From positions 62,001-126,000 of the forward strand of contig NZ_SACP01000001.1 of assembly GCF_004004555.2 (NCBI RefSeq): a DNA stretch of 64,000 nucleotides. The letters are read 5' to 3'. Positions 1-7,793 of the stretch are shown here, piece by piece (positions within the stretch are counted from its first letter, which is position 1; each line of letters begins with the position of its first letter). Under the pieces are notes generated by a model. That model ran no database searches and was not told the origin of the DNA. It saw only the letters and a program-made list of their open reading frames with translations. The position numbers and the translations under genes were made by a program. Source of the DNA: Methylobacterium oryzihabitans. Lineage in GTDB: Bacteria; Pseudomonadota; Alphaproteobacteria; Rhizobiales; Beijerinckiaceae.

Positions 1-1939
1 CCTCGCCCTGGATGTAGAGGCCCTTGAAGGTGCCGGCGACGGCCTCGTCGAGCATGTTGGTGATGCGCAGGCCCGGCTCGGCCGAGAGGGTCGCGCCCCA
101 CAGCGACTCGAAGGTCTCGCGGGTGGCGTCGTCCGAGACGTGGCGGTAGCCGGTCAGCTCGTGCGGGAACGAGCCCATGTCGCACGAGCCCTGGACGTTG
201 TTCTGGCCGCGGAGCGGGTTCACGCCGGCGCCGGGCTTGCCGATGTTGCCGGTGGCCATGGCGATGTTCGCCATGCCCATCACCATGGTCGAGCCCTGGC
301 TGTGCTCGGTGACGCCGAGCCCGTAATAGATCGCCGCGGCGCCCCCGGTGGCGTAGAGCCGGGCGGCGGCGCGCAGCTCGGCGGCGTCGACCCCGATCAT
401 CTCGGCGACCTCCTCCGGCGCGTGGCGCCGGTCGGCGACGAAGCGGGCCCAGACCTCGAAATCGACGAGGTCGCAGCGGTCGCGGACATAGGCCTCGTCC
501 ACGAGGCCCTCGGTCACGATGACGTGCGCCATCGCGTTGATGAAGGCGACGTTGGAGCCGGGCTTCAGCGGCAGGTGGTGATCGGCCCTGATGTGGGGCG
601 ACTTGACGAGGTCGATCTTGCGCGGGTCGGCGACGATGAGCCGGGCGCCCTGGCGCAGGCGCTTCTTCATCCGCGAGCCGAAGACCGGGTGGCCGTCGGT
701 CGGGTTGGCGCCGATCACCAGGATCACGTCGGCATCGGCCACCGAGGCGAAGTCCTGGGTGCCGGCCGAGGTGCCGAGCGTCGTCATCAGCCCGTAGCCG
801 GTCGGCGAATGGCAGACCCGGGCGCAGGTATCGACGTTGTTGTTGCCGAAAGCCGCGCGGACCAGCTTCTGGACGAGGTAGGCCTCCTCGTTGGTGCAGC
901 GCGACGAGGTGATGCCGCCGATCGCGTCGCGGCCGTACCGCGCCTGGATGCGCTTGAACTCCGACGCCGCGCGGTCGATCGCCTCGGCCCAGGTCACCTC
1001 GCGCCACGGATCCGTGATCCTGTCCCGGATCATCGGCTTGGTGATGCGGTCCTTGTGGGTGGCGTAGCCGTAGGCGAAGCGGCCCTTGACGCAGGAATGC
1101 CCCTCGTTGGCCTTCCCGCCCTTGTAGGGCACCATCCGCACCACGCGCTCGCCCTGCATCTCGGCCTTGAACGCGCAGCCGACGCCGCAATAGGCGCAGG
1201 TCGTGACCGCCGAGTGCTCCGGCTGACCCATCGCGATCACCGACTTCTCGGTCAGGGTCGCGGTCGGGCAGGCCTGCACGCAGGCGCCGCAGGACACGCA
1301 CTCGGAGTCCATGAAGTTGGTCGGGCCCGACGCCACCCGCGAATCGAAGCCGCGCCCGGCGATGGTCAGCGCGAAGGTGCCCTGCACCTCCTCGCAGGCC
1401 CGCACACAGCGATTGCAGACGATGCACTTGGCCGGATCGTAGGTGAAGTAGGGGTTCGACTCGTCCTTGGGCAGGTATCGGTCCGAGGTCTTGTGGACGT
1501 GGTTCTCGCCCTCGCCGTAGCGCACCTCGCGCAGGCCGACGGCGCCGGCCATGTCCTGCAACTCGCAATCGCCGTTGGCGGCGCAGGTGAGGCAGTCGAG
1601 CGGGTGGTCGGAGATGTAGAGCTCCATCACGCCCTTGCGCAGGCGGTGGAGCTTGTCCGACTGGGTGTGGACCACCATGCCGTCCTCGGCCGGCGTGGTG
1701 CACGAGGCCGGCGTGCCGCGCCGCCCGTCGATCTCGACGAGGCAGAGCCGGCACGAGCCGAACGGTTCGAGGGAATCGGTGGCGCAGAGCTTCGGGATCT
1801 GCGTGCCGGCGTGCATCGCCGCCGCCATCACCGAGGTGCCGGCGGGCACCGTGACGCTCTGGCCGTCGATCGTCAGCGTCACCGTCTTGTCGGCGACGCG
1901 GATCGGGGTGCCGTAGTCGATTTCCTTGATGAGGGCCAT
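1..1939 (-). CDS. fdsA: NAD-dependent formate dehydrogenase, alpha (catalytic) subunit, 3' end outside window
   Basis: Catalytic subunit of a cytoplasmic NAD-dependent formate dehydrogenase (formate to CO2, the last step of methanol/C1 oxidation). 646 codons are visible, starting MALIKEIDYGTP; the C-terminus lies beyond base 1. Order of domains: an N-terminal [2Fe-2S] ferredoxin-like domain (GSCRLCLVE), a pair of [4Fe-4S] clusters (CIVCNRCVRAC and CVSCGACVQACP), a further [4Fe-4S] set (CAYCGVGC from residue 248), then the molybdopterin domain. The metal ligand is cysteine (Cys376, followed by His377 in RVCHSPT), so this is not a selenoprotein. Together with the separate gamma and beta genes just upstream this is the FdsGBA arrangement, matching methylotroph FDH2 better than the two-subunit tungsten FDH1. 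Whether Mo or W is bound cannot be read from the sequence. Expected fdsC/fdsD genes would lie to the left. Confidence 0.93.
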   Translation of the reverse strand, partial: MALIKEIDYGTPIRVADKTVTLTIDGQSVTVPAGTSVMAAAMHAGTQIPKLCATDSLEPFGSCRLCLVEIDGRRGTPASCTTPAEDGMVVHTQSDKLHRLRKGVMELYISDHPLDCLTCAANGDCELQDMAGAVGLREVRYGEGENHVHKTSDRYLPKDESNPYFTYDPAKCIVCNRCVRACEEVQGTFALTIAGRGFDSRVASGPTNFMDSECVSCGACVQACPTATLTEKSVIAMGQPEHSAVTTCAYCGVGCAFKAEMQGERVVRMVPYKGGKANEGHSCVKGRFAYGYATHKDRITKPMIRDRITDPWREVTWAEAIDRAASEFKRIQARYGRDAIGGITSSRCTNEEAYLVQKLVRAAFGNNNVDTCARVCHSPTGYGLMTTLGTSAGTQDFASVADADVILVIGANPTDGHPVFGSRMKKRLRQGARLIVADPRKIDLVKSPHIRADHHLPLKPGSNVAFINAMAHVIVTEGLVDEAYVRDRCDLVDFEVWARFVADRRHAPEEVAEMIGVDAAELRAAARLYATGGAAAIYYGLGVTEHSQGSTMVMGMANIAMATGNIGKPGAGVNPLRGQNNVQGSCDMGSFPHELTGYRHVSDDATRETFESLWGATLSAEPGLRITNMLDEAVAGTFKGLYIQGE

Positions 1940-1949
1940 CGACGCCTCC

Positions 1950-3509
1950 TCACTCGGCCGCGAGCGGCAACGGCCGGCTGCGGTCGAAATCCTCGGGGAA
2001 GTGGGTGATCGCGCTCATGACCGGCACCGGCGTCAGGCCGCCCATGGCGCAGAGCGAGCCGTCGGTCATGACCTCGCAGAGGTCGGCGACCAGGGCGAGA
2101 TTGGCCTGCGCGTCCTCGCCCGCGATGACCCGGTCCATGGTCTCGCGCCCGCGCACCGCGCCGATGCGGCAGGGGGTGCACTTGCCGCACGATTCGATGG
2201 CGCAGAATTCGAAGGCGAAGCGGGCCTGGCGCGCCATGTCGACGGTGTCGTCGAACACCACGATGCCGCCGTGGCCGACCAGCCCCTTCTTGGCCGCGAA
2301 GGCCTCGTAGTCGAGCGGCGTGTCGAGGAGCGCGTCGGGGAAATAGGCCCCGAGCGGCCCGCCGACCTGCACCGCCCGCACCGGCCGGCCCGACGCGGTG
2401 CCGAGCCCGAACTCCTCGATCACCTCCCGCACCGTGATGCCGAAGGCGAGTTCGATCAGGCCGCCCTGCCGGACGTTGCCGGCGAGCTGGATCGGCAGGG
2501 TGCCCAGCGACCGGCCCATGCCGTAATCGGCATAGGCCTGTCCGCCATGCTCCAGGATCCACGGCACGGCGGCGAAGGACAGAACGTTGTTGACCAGCGT
2601 CGGCTTGCCGAACAGGCCCTTCAGCGCCGGGATCGGAGGCTTGGCCCGCACGATGCCGCGCCGGCCCTCCAGGCTCTCCAGCAGCGAGGTCTCCTCGCCG
2701 CAGATATAGGCGCCGGCTCCGAGCCGGACTTCGAGATGGAAGCTCCTGCCGGAGCCCAGGATGTCGGCGCCGAGCACGCCCGCCCGCTCGCCGGCCGCGA
2801 TCGCCGCCTTCAGGGTCTCGTAGGCCTGGGGATATTCCGAGCGGAGATAGATGTAGCCCCGGGTGGCGCCGGTCGCGACCGCCGCGATGGTCATGCCCTC
2901 GATGAGGGTGAAGGGGTCGCCCTCCATCAGCATCCGGTCGGCGAAGGTGCCGGAATCGCCCTCGTCGGCGTTGCAGACCACGTATTTCTGGTCGGCTTCC
3001 GCCAGCATCACGGTGTTCCACTTGATGCCGGTCGGGAAGCCGGCACCGCCGCGGCCGCGCAGGCCCGACGCCTTCACGGCATCCACCACGGCGACGGGTT
3101 CGACCGCCAGCGCCCTTTCCAGCCCGCGATAGCCGCCATGCGCCCGGTAATCCTCGACCGAGACCGGATCGACGATGCCGCAGCGGCCGAAGGTGAGGCG
3201 CTGCTGGCGCGCGAGGTAGGGGTGCTCCTCCGGCCGGCCGATGCGCAGCCGGTGGGCGCCGCCCTCGGCGAGCCCGGCATCGAACAGCGACTCGACGTCG
3301 CCCGGCCGCACCGGCCCGTAGGCGATGCGGCCCTCCGGCGTCGCCACCTCGACCAGCGGCTCCAGCCACAGCATGCCGCGCGAGCCGGTACGCACGATGC
3401 GGATGTCGAGCCCGCGGGTCTCGGCGCTGCGGGCGACGGCAGCCGCGACCCGGTCGGCACCGAGGCCGAGCGCCACCGCGTCGCGGGGGATGAAGACCAT
3501 GACGCTCAC
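1950..3509 (-). CDS. fdsB: Formate dehydrogenase, beta (FMN/NADH-binding) subunit
   Basis: NuoF-like diaphorase subunit, 519 aa, that passes electrons from the formate dehydrogenase alpha subunit through FMN to NAD+. Visible signatures are the glycine-rich nucleotide-binding stretch GLRGRGGAGFP, the FMN-site region ADEGDSGTFADR, GAYICGEETSLLESLEG, and the [4Fe-4S] motif ESCGKCTPCRIG near the C-terminus. I start at the GTG (SVMVFIPRDAV) whose GTGA overlaps the stop of the gamma gene, a translational-coupling arrangement; an ATG three codons later is the alternative. Ten bases separate its stop from the fdsA start, so the three genes are one transcript. Confidence 0.93.
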   Translation of the reverse strand: MSVMVFIPRDAVALGLGADRVAAAVARSAETRGLDIRIVRTGSRGMLWLEPLVEVATPEGRIAYGPVRPGDVESLFDAGLAEGGAHRLRIGRPEEHPYLARQQRLTFGRCGIVDPVSVEDYRAHGGYRGLERALAVEPVAVVDAVKASGLRGRGGAGFPTGIKWNTVMLAEADQKYVVCNADEGDSGTFADRMLMEGDPFTLIEGMTIAAVATGATRGYIYLRSEYPQAYETLKAAIAAGERAGVLGADILGSGRSFHLEVRLGAGAYICGEETSLLESLEGRRGIVRAKPPIPALKGLFGKPTLVNNVLSFAAVPWILEHGGQAYADYGMGRSLGTLPIQLAGNVRQGGLIELAFGITVREVIEEFGLGTASGRPVRAVQVGGPLGAYFPDALLDTPLDYEAFAAKKGLVGHGGIVVFDDTVDMARQARFAFEFCAIESCGKCTPCRIGAVRGRETMDRVIAGEDAQANLALVADLCEVMTDGSLCAMGGLTPVPVMSAITHFPEDFDRSRPLPLAAE

Positions 3510-3979
3510 GACAGCCGCTCCGTCACCACCGCCTGCAGGGTGTCGGCATCGAGCCGGGCGAGCGGCTGGCCGTCGATCAGCGCCGCCGGGCCGCAGGCGC
3601 ACAGGCCGAGGCAGAAGACCGGCTCGACCGTCACCGCGCCGTCGCGGGTGGTCCCGTGCCAGTCGACACCGAGCCGGGACAGGATCTCGTCGTGGAGCGC
3701 GTCCGCGCCCATCGCCTGACAGGCCTCTGCCCGGCACAGCTTGACGGTGCGCCGCCCGGCCGGCGCGGACCGGAAGTCGTGATAGAAGGTGATGCAGCCG
3801 TGGACCTCGGCCCGCGACAGGTTGAGCGCGTCGGCGATCAGCGGCACCGCTTCGGCGTCGACGTAACCGAACGTCTCCTGCAGCGCGTGGAGGATCGGCA
3901 GGGTCGCCCCCTCCCGCTGCGTGTGCTCGGCGATGATCCCGGCCGCCCGCGGGGCGTTCCAGGGCTCATGTGTCGGCAT
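3506..3979 (-). CDS. fdsG: Formate dehydrogenase, gamma ([2Fe-2S], NuoE-like) subunit
   Basis: 157-aa thioredoxin-fold [2Fe-2S] subunit, first gene of the formate dehydrogenase operon. The four cluster ligands are visible as a Cx4C pair (LCRAEACQ) and a Cx3C pair (FCLGLCACG), the NuoE/FdsG pattern. The start is the ATG of MPTHEPWN; a TTG three codons upstream is less likely. It overlaps fdsB by GTGA. The gamma unit is a free-standing gene here rather than fused to the beta subunit, which argues for the FdsG(ABD)/FDH2 class. Confidence 0.92.
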   Translation of the reverse strand: MPTHEPWNAPRAAGIIAEHTQREGATLPILHALQETFGYVDAEAVPLIADALNLSRAEVHGCITFYHDFRSAPAGRRTVKLCRAEACQAMGADALHDEILSRLGVDWHGTTRDGAVTVEPVFCLGLCACGPAALIDGQPLARLDADTLQAVVTERLS

Positions 3980-4020
3980 CGTTCCCAACCCGAAATCGTT
4001 GTCGTTCTAAGGTGGAGGGT

Positions 4021-4034
4021 GGGCGTCGACGCCC
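4021..4034. promoter_or_regulatory. Perfect 14-bp palindrome in the fdsG leader
   Basis: GGGCGTCGACGCCC is self-complementary and lies about 40 bases upstream of the fdsG start in the 180-bp gap before the next gene. It could be an operator for a formate or metal-responsive regulator, or just a chance GC palindrome. No clear -35/-10 was recognised nearby. Confidence 0.25.
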
Positions 4035-4159
4035 CGGGAATCAATCGCGCGGTTCGGTGGAGCGACAGGGAATTTTTGTTGAACGGGCCTGCTGCACTGC
4101 GAAGAAGCTGGATGAAATCGGGGTGTGGAGCGTGGCGGTTCAGGGTGAACGCTGCTGCC

Positions 4160-4621
4160 CTACTCTTCGCCGATCAGGCGGCACTCGATCGGGATCGGCC
4201 GAGCCGCGGCCTCGCGCAGGGTGCCCTCGAAGATGCCGCAATCGAGGACGTTGAGCGGACCGCCGTCGCGACCGGAATAGACGTTGACCAGCACCATCCG
4301 CTGGCCGGCCATCAGCGGATCGATCCCGTCCGGCCGGTAGCCGTCGCCGACGAGCCGGGCCCGGGCGGAATCCGAGCGGATCGGCACGGTCTCGCGCCCG
4401 AGCGCGATCTCGCCCTCCGGCAGGGTGCGGGCGATCCGGTGCGGCGGCCGGAAGCTGTAGAAGGCGGTGACCTGGACCGGGTCGCGGCTGCGGTTGAGCC
4501 GGTCGGCGGCCTTGGGCGACAGAGTCACGGTGACGAGGATCGGCAGGAACGGATCGCCGATGGCGGTCGCGTGGGCCGGGCCCGTGGCGGCGAGCAGGGC
4601 CGAGAGGAGGATCCGGCGCAT
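4160..4621 (-). CDS. Hypothetical secreted/periplasmic protein
   Basis: 153 aa starting MRRILLSALLAATGPAHA, which reads as a Sec signal peptide (two Arg, hydrophobic stretch, AHA cleavage site). The mature part has VTVTLSPKAADRLN and a closing region with two cysteines (LDCGIFEG, ECRLIG) that could form a disulphide. I do not recognise the family. It may be a small beta-sandwich periplasmic protein, but that is a guess. It is transcribed alone, downstream of a 491-bp gap. Confidence 0.6.
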   Translation of the reverse strand: MRRILLSALLAATGPAHATAIGDPFLPILVTVTLSPKAADRLNRSRDPVQVTAFYSFRPPHRIARTLPEGEIALGRETVPIRSDSARARLVGDGYRPDGIDPLMAGQRMVLVNVYSGRDGGPLNVLDCGIFEGTLREAAARPIPIECRLIGEE

Positions 4622-5112
4622 CGGGGGGCGTCTCCGGCGCCGGGTGCGGCGCAGGCGGACGGCGTACCGCATCGGCGGATAAGACGAGGTTGAGCGGCGG
4701 GGCGCGATTGCGGGGGTATTGTTCGGATCCCGGCAGGGTTGCCATCCCGGAAAACGGGATCTCCGCTCGCACGATGTAATAGGGACGCTTTCCCTTTCCC
4801 GGACGACTGGAGCGTCAGCGGAAGGAGATCCGGGAACGAGCACGAGGAGTCGCGAAGCGTCCGTCCTCGGCAACGGTGCCGGCGGACTGCGCCGCTTTGC
4901 GGCACTTCCTGTGCTGGATCCCGGGTCGCATTCCGCTGGCGCTGCATGCGCGCAGGTCCGGAACGGACCCGGAAAGGGGGGGCCTGGTGCACAGATCGGC
5001 GCGGTTCCGCCGATACTGAGTAGGGGGCCGGCTCCGATCGAGCCGGCCCCTCTCGCATCGAGCAGGCGACCTTCCGAACATTTCCCGTGCGGAGACGCCG
5101 AGAGGCCCCCGC
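4622..5112. other. 491-bp intergenic region
   Basis: Apart from the hairpin at 5024-5050 I see no gene, RNA or clear promoter here. Several short overlapping open frames exist on both strands, but none has a ribosome site or a recognisable protein. Confidence 0.5.
5024..5050 (-). terminator. Hairpin downstream of the phytase-like gene
   Basis: Perfect 11-bp stem (GGGGCCGGCTC / GAGCCGGCCCC) with a 5-base loop, 63 bases past the stop of the 5113-6462 gene. There is no U-run, which is common for alphaproteobacterial terminators. Confidence 0.6.
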
Positions 5113-6462
5113 CTACTTCGCCTTCAGGAACTCCGCCACCTCCAGCAGCACGAACTCGTTGTCGTCGACCGTGTGCGGGTCGCGGCTGGCCGAAAACGGT
5201 AGGTTGTTGTCGTTGCCGACGACGATGTGGCGGTCGTCGACGATGTCGACGTTCTCGATGGTGAAGAACGGGAAGGTCAGCACGCCTTCGGTGAGGGGTT
5301 TTCTCGCCTTCTTGGCCGGGTCGGCGATCCGCATGAGATCGATGGAGCCGATCTTGCGCACCGGGCCGCCCTGGTTGGCGTCGGTCATCTCGACCTTGTA
5401 GACGCGCTTGAACGTCGCCGGCGTCGAGAAGCAGTCGGGACGCTTCTCTCCCGCAGGGCAGGCCTTGCCGGCATCGCCCTCGCCGTCGTCACGCTCGATG
5501 ACGAGCCCGGTCGTGGCGTCGATGAGGTTGAAGTCGCCGATGGCGTTGCCGTTGGCCTCGAGCGGGTAGGTCCAGAACCGGCCGGTCCAGTCCTGCTTCG
5601 CGGTGTCGAACTCGAGGATGCGCAGCACCTCGCGGCCGTCGCGCTTCTCCCAGTCCTTGGCCTCGGCGTTCCACAGCGGGCCTTCGAGCAGGGCGTAGAG
5701 GCGGCTGCCGTCCGGCGAGGCGGCCATGCCCTCGAAGCCCTTCGAGCGGCGGGCGTTGAAGCTGACGGTGCCGGTCGGCGTCGCCGGAGTCGTCACCGCC
5801 ATGTGGTCGGGCGAGCGCACCGGCTTGCCCTCGGCCCTGGTCTCGACCACCGACTCGACCTTGCCGGTGCGGTCGATGCGCACGAGGTAGGGGCCGAATT
5901 CCTCGCCGATCCAGAACCCGTCGCCGACCGGCTGGAGGCTCTCGGGATCGAGGTCGCTGCCGGTGAGGTAGCGCGACGCGGTGCCCTCGTTGGCGATGCG
6001 GAACGGCACCTTCCTGTCGGGATCGCGCAGGAATACCGTCTCCAGGCGCTCGACGCCGCCCTTGTCGAAGTCGATCCGGTAGCGGTTGAGGTAGAGCATC
6101 GCGTCGGGCGAGTTCGCCTTGGCGCCGAAGCCGTTGTCGGTCAGGACCCAGAAGGTGCCGTCGGGCATCCGCTTGATGCCGGAGTGGCCCTGGAGCGGCT
6201 GGCCCTTGAGCGGCAGCTTCAGCGAGGTCGGCCGGCCCATCGACTGCGCCTCGACGGTGCCGACCGCCGCCACCCGGCGCCCGGTGGTGAACTTGCCGGG
6301 GTTGGCGAGGTCGGCCGGGGCGTCCTCGGGAGCGGCGACGTAGGTCTCGGCCGGCAGGATCGCGTGGCCGGCAAGGACCGCCGGGTAGCTCTGCGGCTCG
6401 GCGAGGGCGGCGGAGGCCGCCGAGAGCAGGAGGGCGGCGGCGAGCAGGGAGCGTCTGGGCAT
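5113..6462 (-). CDS. Esterase-like activity of phytase family protein, secreted
   Basis: 449 aa with an N-terminal signal peptide (MPRRSLLAAALLLSAASAALA, cleavage after ALA). The rest fits the phytase-like beta-propeller family (Pfam PF13449): GHSGIKRMPDGTFWVLTDNGFGAK, GFWIGEEFGPYLVRID, KGFEGMAASPDG and a closing ENVDIVDDRHIVVGNDNN. Members are periplasmic or extracellular and are often induced by phosphate starvation, but their real substrates are mostly unknown, so phosphoester hydrolysis is inferred from the family only. It stands alone between an HtrA-type protease gene and a hairpin terminator. Confidence 0.85.
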   Translation of the reverse strand: MPRRSLLAAALLLSAASAALAEPQSYPAVLAGHAILPAETYVAAPEDAPADLANPGKFTTGRRVAAVGTVEAQSMGRPTSLKLPLKGQPLQGHSGIKRMPDGTFWVLTDNGFGAKANSPDAMLYLNRYRIDFDKGGVERLETVFLRDPDRKVPFRIANEGTASRYLTGSDLDPESLQPVGDGFWIGEEFGPYLVRIDRTGKVESVVETRAEGKPVRSPDHMAVTTPATPTGTVSFNARRSKGFEGMAASPDGSRLYALLEGPLWNAEAKDWEKRDGREVLRILEFDTAKQDWTGRFWTYPLEANGNAIGDFNLIDATTGLVIERDDGEGDAGKACPAGEKRPDCFSTPATFKRVYKVEMTDANQGGPVRKIGSIDLMRIADPAKKARKPLTEGVLTFPFFTIENVDIVDDRHIVVGNDNNLPFSASRDPHTVDDNEFVLLEVAEFLKAK

Positions 6463-6530
6463 CGGGGCCTCGCGTGAAGGGCGGCGCCCTTCTGCGCGGG
6501 CCGCGTGTCAGACGGGTGACAATACAACCG

Positions 6531-7658
6531 TCAGCGCCGGGTCGTCCCGAGATCGGCGGTGGTGAGCGGCAGGGTGCGGATGCGGCCGTCGCGCTCGACC
6601 TGCAACTGGACCTGCTGGCCGAGACCGGCCGCCTCGACCGCCCGGGTCAGGTCGGCGAGCCGGCTCACCGGCTGTCCGTTGACGCCGACGATGACGTCAC
6701 CGAGTTCGCCGGTCTGGGGATCGACGCCGCGCAGCCCCGCTGCCGCCGCCGGGGAGCCCGGCACGACGCGCACCACCACGACGCCGTCGATGCCGAGCCG
6801 CGCCGTCGCTTCCTCGCGCGCCGCCACGATGCCGATGCCCGGGCTCGGCGTGCGGCCGGTGCGGATCAGTTCCGGCACCACCCGGTTCACCACGTCCACC
6901 GGCACCGCGAAGCCGATGCCGGCGCTGGCGCCGGACGGCGAGAAGATCGCGGTGTTGACCCCGATCACCCGACCGGCGGAGTCGAGCAGAGGGCCGCCGG
7001 AATTGCCCGGATTGATCGCCGCGTCGGTCTGGATCACGCCCGAGAGCTCGCGCCCTTCCGCGGTCGGCAGCCGGCGCTGGAGGGCGCTGATGACGCCGGT
7101 GGTGAGGGTGTGGTCGAGGCCGAACGGGTTGCCGATGGCGTAGGCGAACTGCCCGACCTTGAGGTCGCCGGAGGTGCCGATGGCGATCGGCGGCGGGGGG
7201 TTCGCGGTGCGCCCGAGCCGCAGCACCGCAAGGTCGTAATTCGGCGCGGTGCCGACGAGGGTCGCGGGCACGACCTCACCGGTGGAGAGCCGCACCGCGA
7301 TCTCGGTCCCGCCCTGGATGACGTGGTTATTGGTGACGACGTGGCCGGCGGCGTCCCAGACGAAGCCGGTGCCGGTCTGGTCGCCACTGCCGCCCTGCGA
7401 CTGCTCCTCGCCGCTATAGGGGTCGAACCGCGCCGTCGTCCGGTTGCGGTTGCGCGCGAAGACGTGGACGACCGACGGCGCCGCGCGCTCGAACAGCGCG
7501 ACCGTCGAGGCCTCGGCCGGCGCGAGGTCGCCGCGCGGGGTCACCGCCCGGGGCTCGTCGGCGGAGAACAGCAGCGCGGTCAGGTAGGGCTGGGCCACGA
7601 AGGCGGCGAGCAGGCCGAGGGCGGCGAACAGGGCGACCCGCACGAAGCGATCGGGCAA
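6531..7658 (-). CDS. HtrA/DegP-type trypsin-like serine protease with PDZ domain
   Basis: 375-aa envelope protease. A single N-terminal hydrophobic segment (residues about 6-31) anchors or exports it. The trypsin fold carries the complete catalytic triad: His112 (TNNHVIQ), Asp142 (NYDLAVL) and Ser220 (GNSGGPLL). One C-terminal PDZ domain follows (about 275-370, with GDVIVGVNGQPV). One PDZ and a membrane anchor resemble DegS or plant Deg rather than DegP. The start is a TTG, supported by GGAG 8 bases upstream; no ATG fits. Its upstream region abuts the AT-rich island, so its native promoter may have been displaced or altered by that insertion. Confidence 0.9.
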   Translation of the reverse strand: MPDRFVRVALFAALGLLAAFVAQPYLTALLFSADEPRAVTPRGDLAPAEASTVALFERAAPSVVHVFARNRNRTTARFDPYSGEEQSQGGSGDQTGTGFVWDAAGHVVTNNHVIQGGTEIAVRLSTGEVVPATLVGTAPNYDLAVLRLGRTANPPPPIAIGTSGDLKVGQFAYAIGNPFGLDHTLTTGVISALQRRLPTAEGRELSGVIQTDAAINPGNSGGPLLDSAGRVIGVNTAIFSPSGASAGIGFAVPVDVVNRVVPELIRTGRTPSPGIGIVAAREEATARLGIDGVVVVRVVPGSPAAAAGLRGVDPQTGELGDVIVGVNGQPVSRLADLTRAVEAAGLGQQVQLQVERDGRIRTLPLTTADLGTTRR

Positions 7659-7748
7659 CGGGCGAACTCCAAAATCGATCGCTCCGAAAATAGCCCTTCA
7701 AAAATCTCAGGACAGACCCAGGAGAGCATCTTTTTTTTCAAAGCGCAT

Positions 7749-7793
7749 ATGGTAGCAATGAGAGACCTAGATAAGCTGAGCGATAAATTATGA
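7749..7793 (+). CDS. Possible 14-codon leader peptide or gene remnant upstream of the TIR-NTPase
   Basis: ATG GTA GCA ATG ... TTA TGA encodes a 14-residue peptide rich in charged residues, whose TGA overlaps the ATG of the next gene (ATGA). The arrangement would couple translation of the large gene to the peptide. It may also be the tail of an upstream gene lost when the island inserted. No ribosome site of note precedes it. Confidence 0.3.
   Translation: MVAMRDLDKLSDKL

Noticed and set aside
798..838. Possible selenocysteine site in the formate dehydrogenase
   Set aside because: The metal-ligand codon is TGC (Cys376), in frame, with no TGA.
140..2008. Long plus-strand open frame opposite fdsA
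   Set aside because: Ala/Gly/Arg-rich antisense frame typical of 70% GC DNA; the minus-strand fdsA has clear iron-sulphur and molybdopterin motifs.
4021..4034. Perfect palindrome as a proven operator
   Set aside because: Kept only as a low-confidence site; 14-bp GC palindromes arise by chance in such DNA.
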